Of a stretch of 64,000 bases of DNA, positions 54,270 through 63,680 are shown piece by piece. The notes under the pieces were generated by a model that was not told where the DNA came from, ran no database searches, and saw only the letters and a list, made by a program, of their open reading frames with translations. Position numbers and translations under genes: made by a program. Within the stretch, counting starts at the first letter, position 1, and each line of letters starts with the position of its first letter. The DNA lies in NCBI GenBank assembly GCA_037441525.1, contig JBBISA010000013.1, positions 1 through 64,000 of the forward strand. The letters are read 5' to 3'. Source of the DNA: SKVR01 sp037441525 (GTDB lineage: Bacteria > Bacteroidota > Bacteroidia > Bacteroidales > UBA7960).

Positions 54270-56738
54270 CTACCTGACACTGGCATTTACTTCCCTGGCA
54301 AGGGTTGCCGTGATCTTTTCCATTACCTTATCAATATCTTTATCGGTAAGGGTTTTTGATTCGTCGAGCAGGGTAAAACTCACAGCGTACGACTTCATTC
54401 CTTCTTCTATTTTTTCGCCGGTATATATATCGAACAAGCGCACACTTTTTACGAGTTTCCGGTCGGTTTGAAGAGCAAGTTTTTCAATCTGGCTGAATTT
54501 CACATCTTTGCGCACCAGCAACGCCAGGTCGCGACGCACTTCAGGGAATTTGGATATTTCCGTGAATCTGACTGGTTGACGGTCGATAAGTTTAAGCACC
54601 TGTTCCCAGTTGATAGCGGCATAAAATACTGTCTGCTTAAGGTCAAACATTTTCAGGTAGTCTCTGCCTACTTCGCCCAATTCATATAAAATGTTGCCAT
54701 TAAACGAAACGCGAAGACCAACATCGAAAAAGCCTTCACCCTGAATCTCATTGATTTGACCGCAATCAACGTAAACGTTCATCCGGTTGAACAGGCTGGT
54801 TACCTCAGCCTTTAAATCGAAAAGCGAAACCTGTTTCTGTGGCGCATACCAGCTTTCGGACTGAAGAAAACCAGTCATAAAAATGACAAGCATTCTTTGT
54901 TCACGATACCCTGGAAGTTCTAGCGGGCCTGATTTTTCTTTGTTTGCTTCCTTAAAGTAAACATTCCCGAACTCAAAAATTTTCATATCGGCCACCTTGC
55001 GGTTCTGGTTCCATTCAAGGGTTTCCATACCACCAAAGAAAAGAGTTTGGCGCATAACGCCAAGATCCTGGCTTAAAGGGTTAAGAATGGAAACTACGCT
55101 GTCCTGATTGAAAAGGTGCTCATTTTTATAGTATCCTGCCTTTGTGAGCGAATTATTCATTATTTCATTAAATCCCCGGCTGGTAAGATAATCGGAAGCG
55201 ATATTCTGAATCCTTTCTTTATCGGGCTTTGGAGACGATACGATGGAGGCATGAAGCCGATCGGGGAGCTGAACATTGTTATAGCCGTAGATGCGCAGAA
55301 TTTCCTCCACCACATCGGCGGGCCTGGTAACATCTACCTTGAAGGGAGGAATTTCAAGCAGCATGGTCTCTGGTGTTTCTTCCTTTATTGATATCCCCAG
55401 CGAAACAAGGATATTCCTGATCACGTCATAGGGAATCTGCTTGCCGATAAGTTTCCAGGCTAATGGCAAATTAAGGGAAATAATATTGGGCTTCGGCGGG
55501 TTGGGATAAACATCCAATACATCGGAGGTTATGCGGCCGCCGGCAATCTCCTTAATGAGCATTGCAGTCCGCTTCAGGGCAAAAGTGGTCATTTCGGGAT
55601 CAGCACCCCGTTCGAAACGGAATGACGAATCGGTATTAATGCCGTGGGTTTTGGACGATCTTCTGATTCCGGAGGGCTGAAAATAGGCACTTTCGAGAAA
55701 TATTCCGGTGGTTGCTTCGGTAACCCCCGAATCCAGGCCACCAAGAATACCCGCCATACACATGGGCTCGGAATCATTGCAAATCATCAGTTCTTGCCCC
55801 GAAAGTTTTATCTCCTCTTCAAACAGGGTAACAAAGGGAGCGTTAGGGGCCGGCTTTCTTACTACAATCTTGTTGCCTTTAATTTTTGAAATGTCAAAAG
55901 CATGAAGCGGTTGCCCGGTTTCGTGAAGCACAAAATTGGTTATATCAACGATGTTGTTGATGGGTTTAAGGCCAATGGCTTTAAGACGGTTTTTTAGCCA
56001 TGTTGGTGATTCTGTTACTTTAATCCCATCAATACAAAGGCCGGTATATCGTGGACAAGCCAAAGGGTCTTCAATGTGGATGATTATTTTACCCGAATTG
56101 TCATCGGGCCTGAAATGACTGATGTCAGGTTTTATAAATTCGACCGGAGAGTTTGGTAATTGTTGTCTGATGGCTGCAACCACATCGCGTGCTACACCCA
56201 TGTGCGAGGCGGCATCTATGCGGTTAGGGGTAAGACCTATTTCAATGCAGAAATCTTCTTCTACCCTAAAATATTCGGCAGCATGTGTACCAGGAACAGC
56301 ATCAGGGTGGAGCACCATTATTCCTTCATGAGAATCTCCTAAACCGAGCTCATCCTCAGCGCAGATCATTCCACGTGATTCCTGTCCACGTATTTTCGCT
56401 CTTTTTATCTGAAAACTCTCACCCGATGCGGTAAACAGGGTTGTTCCCTCAGTGGCCACAGCTACCTTCTGACCTGCCGCCACATTTGGAGCACCACAAA
56501 CGATGGGGACCACTGCAGAACCTATATTAACGGTAGTTATGCTCAGTCGGTCAGCATCCGGATGTTTTGCGCAGGTGAGCACCTCCCCTATCACCACACC
56601 CATTAAACCCCCTTTAATGCTTTCAACCTTTTCGCACGACTCAACTTCCAGTCCACAGTCGGTTAAGATGTGGCACAAGGTTTCAACACTTTCATTTGTT
56701 TGCAGATAATTGCGCAGCCAGTTGAATGAGATCTTCAT
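54270..56738 (-). CDS. pheT: Phenylalanine-tRNA ligase beta subunit
   Basis: An 822-residue PheT that pairs with PheS (not in the window). Domains: start MKISFNWLRNYL, EMAP-like tRNA-binding fold (about 40-150, GVVIGEVLTCAKHPDADRLS), B3/B4 editing region (about 210-400), B5 domain (about 405-480), the catalytic-like core (about 490-710) and the C-terminal ferredoxin-like anticodon-binding domain (about 725-822, FTEISKFPEVRRDLALLVRK). Length is close to the E. coli enzyme (795). It precedes deoC by about 90 bp. Confidence 0.97.
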   Translation of the reverse strand: MKISFNWLRNYLQTNESVETLCHILTDCGLEVESCEKVESIKGGLMGVVIGEVLTCAKHPDADRLSITTVNIGSAVVPIVCGAPNVAAGQKVAVATEGTTLFTASGESFQIKRAKIRGQESRGMICAEDELGLGDSHEGIMVLHPDAVPGTHAAEYFRVEEDFCIEIGLTPNRIDAASHMGVARDVVAAIRQQLPNSPVEFIKPDISHFRPDDNSGKIIIHIEDPLACPRYTGLCIDGIKVTESPTWLKNRLKAIGLKPINNIVDITNFVLHETGQPLHAFDISKIKGNKIVVRKPAPNAPFVTLFEEEIKLSGQELMICNDSEPMCMAGILGGLDSGVTEATTGIFLESAYFQPSGIRRSSKTHGINTDSSFRFERGADPEMTTFALKRTAMLIKEIAGGRITSDVLDVYPNPPKPNIISLNLPLAWKLIGKQIPYDVIRNILVSLGISIKEETPETMLLEIPPFKVDVTRPADVVEEILRIYGYNNVQLPDRLHASIVSSPKPDKERIQNIASDYLTSRGFNEIMNNSLTKAGYYKNEHLFNQDSVVSILNPLSQDLGVMRQTLFFGGMETLEWNQNRKVADMKIFEFGNVYFKEANKEKSGPLELPGYREQRMLVIFMTGFLQSESWYAPQKQVSLFDLKAEVTSLFNRMNVYVDCGQINEIQGEGFFDVGLRVSFNGNILYELGEVGRDYLKMFDLKQTVFYAAINWEQVLKLIDRQPVRFTEISKFPEVRRDLALLVRKDVKFSQIEKLALQTDRKLVKSVRLFDIYTGEKIEEGMKSYAVSFTLLDESKTLTDKDIDKVMEKITATLAREVNASVR

Positions 56739-56926
56739 GGTACTTATTTTTTATTTGAATTTGAGCAATGATGTTCGGTTTTGAGCCATTATGAAAGATT
56801 CAAAGCCTGGAAAGAAAATTTCAAGGCCACAAAAGTAATCAATTTGACAATTAATCCCTGATTGCTATTGGGGAGTTTAGCGAACTATTATGGGTTGTCA
56901 GAAAAAAGTCAAGGACTAAAAATGGG

Positions 56927-56959
56927 ATAAAAAAACCGGAAGGGGGGGCTCTTCCGGTT
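56927..56959 (-). terminator. Terminator after the coiled-coil protein pair
   Basis: On the minus strand a 9-bp stem AACCGGAAG/CTTCCGGTT (56934-56942 with 56951-56959), 8-nt loop, followed by TTTTTT. It lies 31 bp beyond the stop. Confidence 0.8.
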
Positions 56960-56989
56960 GTGTGAATTATTGTTGTGTTGTCTCGCGGT

Positions 56990-57946
56990 TTACTGAAGTT
57001 GAATAAGTTTGTAGCCCACTTCGCGGCCTTCGGAGAACACCACAACATTGTAGTATCCTTTTGAGTAGTTTCCATCCTGACTCCATACTACGCATACCTC
57101 CTGTTCTTTATTCTGATAGTTGATGGTGCGTTTAATAGAATACTGTATGGTTTCACCTTCAAACTGAATAGTGTTGTCGGGCGAACTTGTAAGGACCTGG
57201 TTCTGAGGGTTAATAATTCTCACGTAAAAATCGCGGTTACCCTGACGGGCCACCAGATTCTCGTTCACGTTAAAGCATACACGCAGTTTATTTGTTCTAC
57301 GGGCACTGGTTGTGGGTTCATCACCTCTTCTTCTTTCGCGCAGTGCTGTAATAACAAGGTTTGAAACACTAAGCACCGAAGCCTTTTCAACCTGCTGGGT
57401 AAGCTCCTGATTCCGGGTTTCAAGCTGCTGATTGCGGGCAGTGGTTTGGTTTAGTGTTGTTCTTATCTGGGCATTTTCGCTTACTAAAGTTGCACGTTCA
57501 CCCTCCATTGTAGAAATCTGCAGGCGATAGCTTTCAAGTTCGGCTTCCAGCTCCTGAATGCGCTGCCTTAGTTGAGCCACTCCTGTGGCAACACCACTGG
57601 TATCGCCACCACGAAGCTGTGCACGCAACTGATTAACACGACTACGTTCCGCGGTAAATTTACCTTCAAGTTCTGTGTGTTCAACCTCAAGCTGCAGATA
57701 TTTAGCATCAATCTCATCAAGCTGTTTCAAAAGGGCTTCTTTCTCATCGTTTACCTTCTGAATTTCGATGGTTGCCACCTGTGCATCGTAACGGGCAGAA
57801 AGCAATTGCCTCAATAGCACCGCTCCTCCTAAAGCTAACAAAACTGCCAATACTGCAAGAAAAATTACAACTCCTGAACCACTTCCTTTTTTTCGGGATT
57901 CGGAATAGCTATTGCCAGTACCCATTTTATTATCTTTTCCTTCCAT
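56990..57946 (-). CDS. Membrane-anchored coiled-coil protein with a novel C-terminal domain (paralog 2)
   Basis: A 318-residue protein of unknown function: a short basic N-terminus, one transmembrane helix (about 25-46), a long coiled coil (about 55-200; runs like NDEKEALLKQLDEIDAKYLQ) and a C-terminal beta-rich domain (about 222-318). That domain starts LRVCFNVNENLVARQGNRDF and holds TINYQNKEQEVCVVWSQDG. The same frame occurs in the upstream gene. Two Cys are conserved between the two proteins and may pair. The domain should face the periplasm. Start could be the Met at position 8. Confidence 0.7.
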   Translation of the reverse strand: MEGKDNKMGTGNSYSESRKKGSGSGVVIFLAVLAVLLALGGAVLLRQLLSARYDAQVATIEIQKVNDEKEALLKQLDEIDAKYLQLEVEHTELEGKFTAERSRVNQLRAQLRGGDTSGVATGVAQLRQRIQELEAELESYRLQISTMEGERATLVSENAQIRTTLNQTTARNQQLETRNQELTQQVEKASVLSVSNLVITALRERRRGDEPTTSARRTNKLRVCFNVNENLVARQGNRDFYVRIINPQNQVLTSSPDNTIQFEGETIQYSIKRTINYQNKEQEVCVVWSQDGNYSKGYYNVVVFSEGREVGYKLIQLQ

Positions 57947-58000
57947 AATAATTGTTTTTAAGTGTTAAGTTTATGAGGATGGCGGCCAGCAGACGCGGAA

Positions 58001-58921
58001 TTAACGCAGAGAAAACTGGGTTTCGCCTAACCGGAATTGATCGGTAAAAACCGAAACAAGGTAGATACCAGGTTCAAAGTCTTTGTTTTTGTCCCAGTTA
58101 AGGCATACGCGTGTATCCTGATTGATATAATTGAATTGGCTTCTAATTGTAAACTGCAGGGTGTCTTTACCATGAGTAAAAGCATAGCGTTCATCGTCGC
58201 CAAGCCTCAGAATATTGCCTTTGGGATCGGCAATTCTTATGTAGGCGTTTTTGTTGCCGGCATTGGCCACGGGGTTTGCTGCCACGGTAAAGCATACCTT
58301 AATGCGTTGTGCACGGCTGGCGCGGTCGGTTTCTTCTTCCCTGTCGGCGCTTCTGAGTCGAAGGGGTGTTGCAGAAATCTGAAATGCACGCAATACTGCT
58401 GCGGCTTCCACCTGTCCTTCAAGAATCTGTTTGGTTTGAGCCAACTCGGTAGTACGACGGTTAACGCGTTGTATCTCCTGCTGCATTTCAACGTTTTCGG
58501 CCTTCAATACGCGGTTTTCGGTATAAAGACTATCAATTTCGCGAACATAATTCTGGGTAATCTCCCTGAGAAGGTTCAACTGACGCCTTATACGACGATA
58601 ATCGCTCTGTTCGGCTATCAGTTTTTCAATTTCACGGGCATTCGCCTGAATGATGCTGTCCTGGCGTGATAAAACACTGTCATACTCATTCTTTACCATA
58701 TTGTACTCTGTGAGAACACTATCCAGTTCTGCACGCAATTCAGTGTTGAGTTGAACTGTTGCGATGTTTTCGGTGGCAACCTCTTTCATGGCACGGCGGC
58801 CAGTAATGAGCATAAAAGTTAAAACACCAATAATGATAAGCAAAACAGCGATGGTGCCTTTGTAAATGCTTTCATTTTTTCCATTGATGGGTTGCGGGTT
58901 TGTTTTTTTCGGGCTCTCCAT
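58001..58921 (-). CDS. Membrane-anchored coiled-coil protein with a novel C-terminal domain (paralog 1)
   Basis: A 306-residue protein with the same layout as its downstream neighbour, 54 bp away: one transmembrane helix (about 22-41), coiled coil (about 48-175; stretches such as ESDYRRIRR are not repeats) and a C-terminal domain (about 205-306) that begins IKVCFTVAANPVANAGNKNAY and holds QFNYINQDTRVCLNWDKN, then GIYLVSVFTDQFRLGETQF. It is the first of a tandem pair that probably makes a hetero-oligomer. I do not recognise the domain as any named family. Confidence 0.7.
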   Translation of the reverse strand: MESPKKTNPQPINGKNESIYKGTIAVLLIIIGVLTFMLITGRRAMKEVATENIATVQLNTELRAELDSVLTEYNMVKNEYDSVLSRQDSIIQANAREIEKLIAEQSDYRRIRRQLNLLREITQNYVREIDSLYTENRVLKAENVEMQQEIQRVNRRTTELAQTKQILEGQVEAAAVLRAFQISATPLRLRSADREEETDRASRAQRIKVCFTVAANPVANAGNKNAYIRIADPKGNILRLGDDERYAFTHGKDTLQFTIRSQFNYINQDTRVCLNWDKNKDFEPGIYLVSVFTDQFRLGETQFSLR

Positions 58922-59092
58922 TTTGATTAACTGATTGTTTTAGGTTTGTAATAATTTATACACAATGCTCCTTACTTCATACTGATACGGAAATAAAAGA
59001 GCAGGGTTACTTTCTGAATGAAATTTTCGTTTAAATTTATTCTGGTTGCAGCCATAAAGGTGCCCCTGCCTTAAACAAGTGCAAATTTACAG

Positions 59093-59124
59093 CAAATTTA
59101 TAAACGCTGCATGGATACTGCAAC
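59093..59124 (-). promoter_or_regulatory. Probable promoter for the coiled-coil pair
   Basis: On the minus strand a full -7 match TAAATTTG (59093-59100) with GTTG (59121-59124) 20 bp upstream. A second TAAATTTG follows at 59082-59089. The start codon is about 170 bp downstream, leaving a long leader. Confidence 0.45.
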
Positions 59125-59175
59125 CCAAAGAAGAATAACAGTGTAACTCATCAGTATCTCTATTGGCGATAGAAT

Positions 59176-59874
59176 ATGAACCTTGCAGCTGAATACTTTT
59201 ATGGCTTTGTTTCCTTGCTGTATCCCCGTGTGTGCAATGCCTGCCGCAGGGCACTTATAAGGGAGGAAGAGTGCCTTTGTTCTTGGTGCAGGTTCGAACT
59301 TCCCCAAACCAACCTGCATCTCTATCGCGAAAATGCAATGTCAAGAACTTTCTGGGGGCGTGTCGACATTGAAACGGCCACTTCGCTATATTATTTTCAG
59401 AAGGGGGGAAAAGTTCAAAGTCTTATCCACCAGTTTAAATACAAGGGGAAAACTGATATTGGCAATTACCTGGGTAAAGTGCTGGGACGACAGCTTTGCA
59501 ATCAGCCTTTGTGGGAACCTATTGATGCCATTGTACCAGTGCCGCTTCACCGCAAGAAACAACACCTGCGTGGGTATAACCAGAGTGAGATTTTCGGCCA
59601 GGGCATCAGCAAGGAATTTCGTCGTCCGCTTTTAACCGGCAATCTGGTTCGAATCACCAAAACCGATACTCAGACCCGAAAATCGCGATTTAATCGCTGG
59701 ACAAACGTGGAAACTGTTTTTCATGTAAATAATCCCGAAGCCTATCGTGGCCGGAATATTCTTCTTATCGATGATGTTATCACCACCGGGTCAACCCTTG
59801 AATCGTGTATAAGACTACTGAAAGAGATTCCCGGCACAAGGGTTTGGGTAGCCACTATTGCCATGGCCATTTAG
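59176..59874 (+). CDS. ComF-family phosphoribosyltransferase-like protein
   Basis: A 232-residue protein with an N-terminal CxxC...CxxC zinc-finger-like segment (VCNACRRAL then CLCSWC) and a type I phosphoribosyltransferase core ending ILLIDDVITTGSTLESC, the PRPP-binding loop. In naturally competent bacteria ComF is needed for DNA uptake; in others its role is unclear. No other competence genes are seen here. It is convergent with the next gene, with an 18-bp gap. Confidence 0.9.
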   Translation: MNLAAEYFYGFVSLLYPRVCNACRRALIREEECLCSWCRFELPQTNLHLYRENAMSRTFWGRVDIETATSLYYFQKGGKVQSLIHQFKYKGKTDIGNYLGKVLGRQLCNQPLWEPIDAIVPVPLHRKKQHLRGYNQSEIFGQGISKEFRRPLLTGNLVRITKTDTQTRKSRFNRWTNVETVFHVNNPEAYRGRNILLIDDVITTGSTLESCIRLLKEIPGTRVWVATIAMAI

Positions 59875-59892
59875 ACTATACAGCAAAATTTA

Positions 59893-62502
59893 CTAAGGAA
59901 GTTTTCCTCCCAAAACAGCAGTTTTCTTGAATGTTTCCACTGAGCCACCGGGTTCAAACATCTCAATAAAAACAATGTATATCCCCATATCGGCTTTTTG
60001 GTAATCGTTGGTGATTCCATCCCAGGTGAGTATCCCTTCTGATGCAAGAAGTTCGGAGCGGTAAAGTGTTCTCACCAACCGGCCCCGGCTGTCGTAAACA
60101 GTTATGTTGGCAGAAAAGCCATTTCGGCCTGTTTTATAGGAAATATTCAGAACATCGTCGAAGCCATCATTATCTGGCGAGAATATTCTGGGATATAACT
60201 CAACGGTTCCGGATAATGGGGTAATGTTTGGGGTGAACTGCGAATTCCGCAATCCCGGGGTACCAAAACCTACGGACTTTGAAGCAGAGTGCCAGTTTGC
60301 TTTATCGTAGGTGGGTCGTTCCGGATTGAGGCGTTCCAGAGATATTCCCTTGCGGTCAGTCAGTAAGGGATAATGCATTGTTTGGACATAAATCAGGCGG
60401 TCGATAATGTTGTGTCCATTGCCTGCCAGTACCACAATTCCTGATGAATTGGTCATAGCGGAAAGGGTTGCTGTAATAAAGGTTTCGGAGTCATTAGTGG
60501 GAAACTGACCAATTACTACATTGGGATTGGGTGTGATAACAACATACTCAGCCGGAAACAGTAACCGGCTAGATGAGCTTATTTCTCTAACACCAGTAAG
60601 TACTCTTTCAATGGTATCCATGGATGCAAGAATAAGATTTTGCAGGTCGATAACCTTGGTTGAGCGGTTAAATAGTTCCACATACCGTTCACCCAGTTCG
60701 GGAGGGTTAAACAGTATCTCGTTTATTACCAGGTCAAGACTATCGGCTGCTTCAGGCAGTCCCACCCTGGCAGTGTTTTTTGAAAAAGCATTACCGGCAC
60801 AGTCGGCGAAGTTCGCGGTAATGGTAACGGTATAAGCGACCCCCGGCAGAAGGGGTTGACCCAGAACCAGATTCACACGTTTGTGTTCCGGGGGGAACAT
60901 CGTTACCGATGTAGGGTTGCCAATTCCATTACTAATGGAATATGAACCTGATAGTCCCTGTAAAATGGGATCAATGGATTCGGAAAAAAAGAGGCTTACC
61001 ACAGTGGGTGATTCGAACCCTGCCCTCAGCAACAAGGGGGGCTTAATGTCGGGATTTGCATCTGCAATGGAGTTTATGCTGCCTGGTGTTCCGCCGCGGG
61101 TATCAATGCTTGCTCTCCAGTTTGTTGTTTCTTCGCACAGGTTGCTCAGGTCTATCTTTTCGAGCGACCAACCGCCGTTGGCTTTGGATGCATTTTTATA
61201 CCACTGATATGAATAGTTCACCCATGCGATGAGTTCCATATTCTGATCCCAGAGTTGAAGCAAAGTGCCGGCATTGGTAAGCGCTGTGGCAGATAGGCCC
61301 GGAACTCCGGTAGCATTTCCGAATGGAGCCAGCAGAGTTGCCGCCGTTTCGGTAGCAAGTACCCTATACCCTCCGGCCGGGATTATAGCCTTCGGTAAAA
61401 TGCGCTGTGTTGAGCCATGCTGCAACGTCCATCCCTGTAAGTTGATATCGAATGGCGACCGGTTGTACAATTCCACATATTCATGTACAGGCAACCCAAT
61501 CGAAGGGTTAGGATTTGCCATAATCTCACTAAAAACCACATCGAACTTGCCGGGTTGAAACCAGTAAAAGGCTCTGCTCCAGGGTTCCATCAAATTGTCA
61601 GCCAAATCGCGGATACCACTTACAGCTAGATTGTAGGTCTGTCCCTGGGTAAAAGGTTGCGAAAAACTAAGCACTACCCGATTGGGTTGCTGTGGGCTGC
61701 GTATGGCTGAAACGGGATTGCCAATTGCGCCATTTACCGAATAATTGGCTATGTTCTGCGCATCGTTGGCATTAATAGCTTCCGAAAAGATTAATTCGAT
61801 GGTGTTTGCAGTTGGTACGAGCAAATCAGTAACATGGGGAGGGGTTTCGTCCTTTACAATTTGCCCTATGCTGAAATCGTCGAAATAAAAGTTGGTGGCA
61901 TTGCTTACAGTATAGAAGCAATGGAAACCGAACCACTGCGTTGATGTGTGTTGATTATCGGTAACATTACCCTGAGGAACCAGAAGCTGACCTCCGGCGG
62001 GGTCGGCAAAAAACTCCCATCTCCCCACCTCATTGCGGGTTACCCTGATGCGAATTCGATTGTTGGTGGTAGTGGCAATATTCTGGCTTCCGGCCATAAT
62101 TTCGGTTATGGTGTTGCCCGTCTGCCGAAAAAAATAAATCCGTTTGTTATCGGTGCCATCTTTGCCAATGCGGATGAAATAGCCATTGAGCGGGCCCGAT
62201 AGGGTGGGGTTATCACTGGCAAGATAAATTCGTGGATGGTTGTTGTTGGATGGAGTAAATGCCAACCTTACCCAAAACTCCCAATTTGTGTTAACCAACA
62301 GTTGGTTAGGAGTTGCCAGAAAGGAATTTCCAGCCTGGTTATCGTTGAGCCTTAATACCTGCTCCTCAATAATGAATTTTTGCACATCGCCACTCCAGGT
62401 GGGATTTAATGTAAAATTGCCATCGCTGAAATTGTCAAATACCTGTGAATAGGTGTTTAGGGTAAAAATAACGCTCAGCAACAATAGTGTAAATCTACGC
62501 AT
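59893..62502 (-). CDS. Large secreted protein with lamin-tail domains and a FlgD-like C-terminal domain
   Basis: An 869-residue protein (start at ATG 62500-62502, signal peptide MRRFTLLLLSVIFTLNTYSQ). Order: a LamG-like jelly roll (about 25-225), an Ig-like domain (about 228-320, TPPHVTDLLVPTANTIELIF), a lamin-tail domain (about 322-460, EYVELYNRSPFDINLQGW), a second Ig-like domain, a second lamin-tail domain (RYVELFNRSTKVIDLQNL) and a C-terminal FlgD-like Ig domain (PRIFSPDNDGFDDVLNISY, ending FKKTAVLGGKLP) resembling the gliding-associated C-terminal domain. It is probably T9SS cargo on the cell surface. Role unknown. Confidence 0.85.
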   Translation of the reverse strand: MRRFTLLLLSVIFTLNTYSQVFDNFSDGNFTLNPTWSGDVQKFIIEEQVLRLNDNQAGNSFLATPNQLLVNTNWEFWVRLAFTPSNNNHPRIYLASDNPTLSGPLNGYFIRIGKDGTDNKRIYFFRQTGNTITEIMAGSQNIATTTNNRIRIRVTRNEVGRWEFFADPAGGQLLVPQGNVTDNQHTSTQWFGFHCFYTVSNATNFYFDDFSIGQIVKDETPPHVTDLLVPTANTIELIFSEAINANDAQNIANYSVNGAIGNPVSAIRSPQQPNRVVLSFSQPFTQGQTYNLAVSGIRDLADNLMEPWSRAFYWFQPGKFDVVFSEIMANPNPSIGLPVHEYVELYNRSPFDINLQGWTLQHGSTQRILPKAIIPAGGYRVLATETAATLLAPFGNATGVPGLSATALTNAGTLLQLWDQNMELIAWVNYSYQWYKNASKANGGWSLEKIDLSNLCEETTNWRASIDTRGGTPGSINSIADANPDIKPPLLLRAGFESPTVVSLFFSESIDPILQGLSGSYSISNGIGNPTSVTMFPPEHKRVNLVLGQPLLPGVAYTVTITANFADCAGNAFSKNTARVGLPEAADSLDLVINEILFNPPELGERYVELFNRSTKVIDLQNLILASMDTIERVLTGVREISSSSRLLFPAEYVVITPNPNVVIGQFPTNDSETFITATLSAMTNSSGIVVLAGNGHNIIDRLIYVQTMHYPLLTDRKGISLERLNPERPTYDKANWHSASKSVGFGTPGLRNSQFTPNITPLSGTVELYPRIFSPDNDGFDDVLNISYKTGRNGFSANITVYDSRGRLVRTLYRSELLASEGILTWDGITNDYQKADMGIYIVFIEMFEPGGSVETFKKTAVLGGKLP

Positions 62503-62507
62503 GGTAT

Positions 62508-62538
62508 TTTCTTTAAGTGCGTAAATATAGTATTTTTG
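62508..62538 (+). promoter_or_regulatory. Probable promoter for asd
   Basis: TATTTTTG (62531-62538), a full -7 match, with TTTC (62508-62511) 19 bp upstream; one base off TTTG. The start codon is 64 bp downstream. Confidence 0.45.
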
Positions 62539-62602
62539 CGCAATAGAAAGGTTTACGTTCTGAAAAGCAATTATTAACAAAAAATTAATTCTATAAACAA
62601 TT

Positions 62603-63598
62603 ATGAAACTTGCTCTTGTTGGCGCTACTGGCCTTGTTGGAAGTGTAATGCTTAAAGTGTTGGAGGAAAGGAATTTCCCTGTAACAGAATTCTATCCGGC
62701 TGCATCAGCCCGATCGGTGGGTAAAACCATTGAATTTCAGGGAAAAAAGTGGAAGGTATGCAGCATTGATGATGCAGTTGATGCAGCACCGGCAATTGTA
62801 TTGTTTTCGGCCGGGGCCTCTACTTCAAAACTTTGGGCTGAAAAGTTTGCCGAAAAGGGTACCTACGTCATCGACAACTCATCGGCATGGCGAATGTTTG
62901 ACCATATCCCGTTGGTAGTCCCCGAAGTTAATCATCATGTTTTAACCCAAAACTCCCACATTATAGCCAACCCCAATTGCAGTACCATTCAGATGGTGGT
63001 TGCGCTTAATCCCCTGCACAAGGCTTTCGGTATAAAAAGGCTTGTTATCTCAACCTACCAGTCGGTTACCGGCACCGGAGTTGCAGCTGTAAAACAACTC
63101 GACGACGAAAGGGCCGGCACCACCCCCCAGATGGTATATCCCCACCCCATCGACCTGAATTGTTTCCCACATGGCGGCGACTTCCTGCCCGATGGTTATA
63201 CCTCAGAGGAAGCGAAACTGGTAAACGAAACACGCAAAATTATCGGCGATAACTCCATACGTATTACCGCAACCGTGGTAAGGATTCCAGTAAAAGGAGG
63301 CCACTCTGAAGCTGTAAATGTTGAATTCAACAAGCCTTATGAAATCAATGAGGTGTTTGAATTGCTGAGCAGTTCCCCAGGAATTACCATACAGGATAAA
63401 CCGGCCGAATTTCTCTACCCCATGCCCCGCACCGCCCATGGGAAGGACGATGTTTTCGTGGGCCGCTTGCGCCGCGACCCCTCGTGCGATAATGGGCTGA
63501 ATATGTGGATTGTTTCTGACAATCTGCGCAAAGGTGCCGCCACCAATGCAGTGCAAATTGCGGAGTTGCTCATGGAAAAAAATCTGGTTATCCCATAA
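62603..63598 (+). CDS. asd: Aspartate-semialdehyde dehydrogenase
   Basis: A 331-residue enzyme that makes aspartate semialdehyde for lysine, threonine, methionine and the peptidoglycan precursor diaminopimelate. The Rossmann motif is VGATGLVGSVMLKVL, the nucleophile is Cys126 in NPNCSTIQMVV, and the substrate-binding His is in VKGGHSEAVNVEF. Length and motifs fit the bacterial Asd family. Confidence 0.96.
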   Translation: MKLALVGATGLVGSVMLKVLEERNFPVTEFYPAASARSVGKTIEFQGKKWKVCSIDDAVDAAPAIVLFSAGASTSKLWAEKFAEKGTYVIDNSSAWRMFDHIPLVVPEVNHHVLTQNSHIIANPNCSTIQMVVALNPLHKAFGIKRLVISTYQSVTGTGVAAVKQLDDERAGTTPQMVYPHPIDLNCFPHGGDFLPDGYTSEEAKLVNETRKIIGDNSIRITATVVRIPVKGGHSEAVNVEFNKPYEINEVFELLSSSPGITIQDKPAEFLYPMPRTAHGKDDVFVGRLRRDPSCDNGLNMWIVSDNLRKGAATNAVQIAELLMEKNLVIP

Positions 63599-63621
63599 CC
63601 ATTTTTGTGTACTTTTGCAAT

Positions 63622-63638
63622 CCGCTGAAAAACAGCGG
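63622..63638 (+). other. Short hairpin after asd
   Basis: CCGCTG (63622-63627) pairs with 63633-63638 around AAAAA. No T-run follows, so it may be a weak terminator or leader structure of the next gene. A 12-codon open frame (63641-63679) lies between it and the lipid kinase start; I do not call it a gene. Confidence 0.35.
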
Positions 63639-63680
63639 TAATGTGCTACTATCCCAAAAGTATTTTTAAACACTCGTAAT

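Noticed and set aside
63641..63679. A 12-codon leader peptide before the lipid kinase
   Set aside because: No run of a regulatory amino acid and no attenuator hairpin; probably chance.
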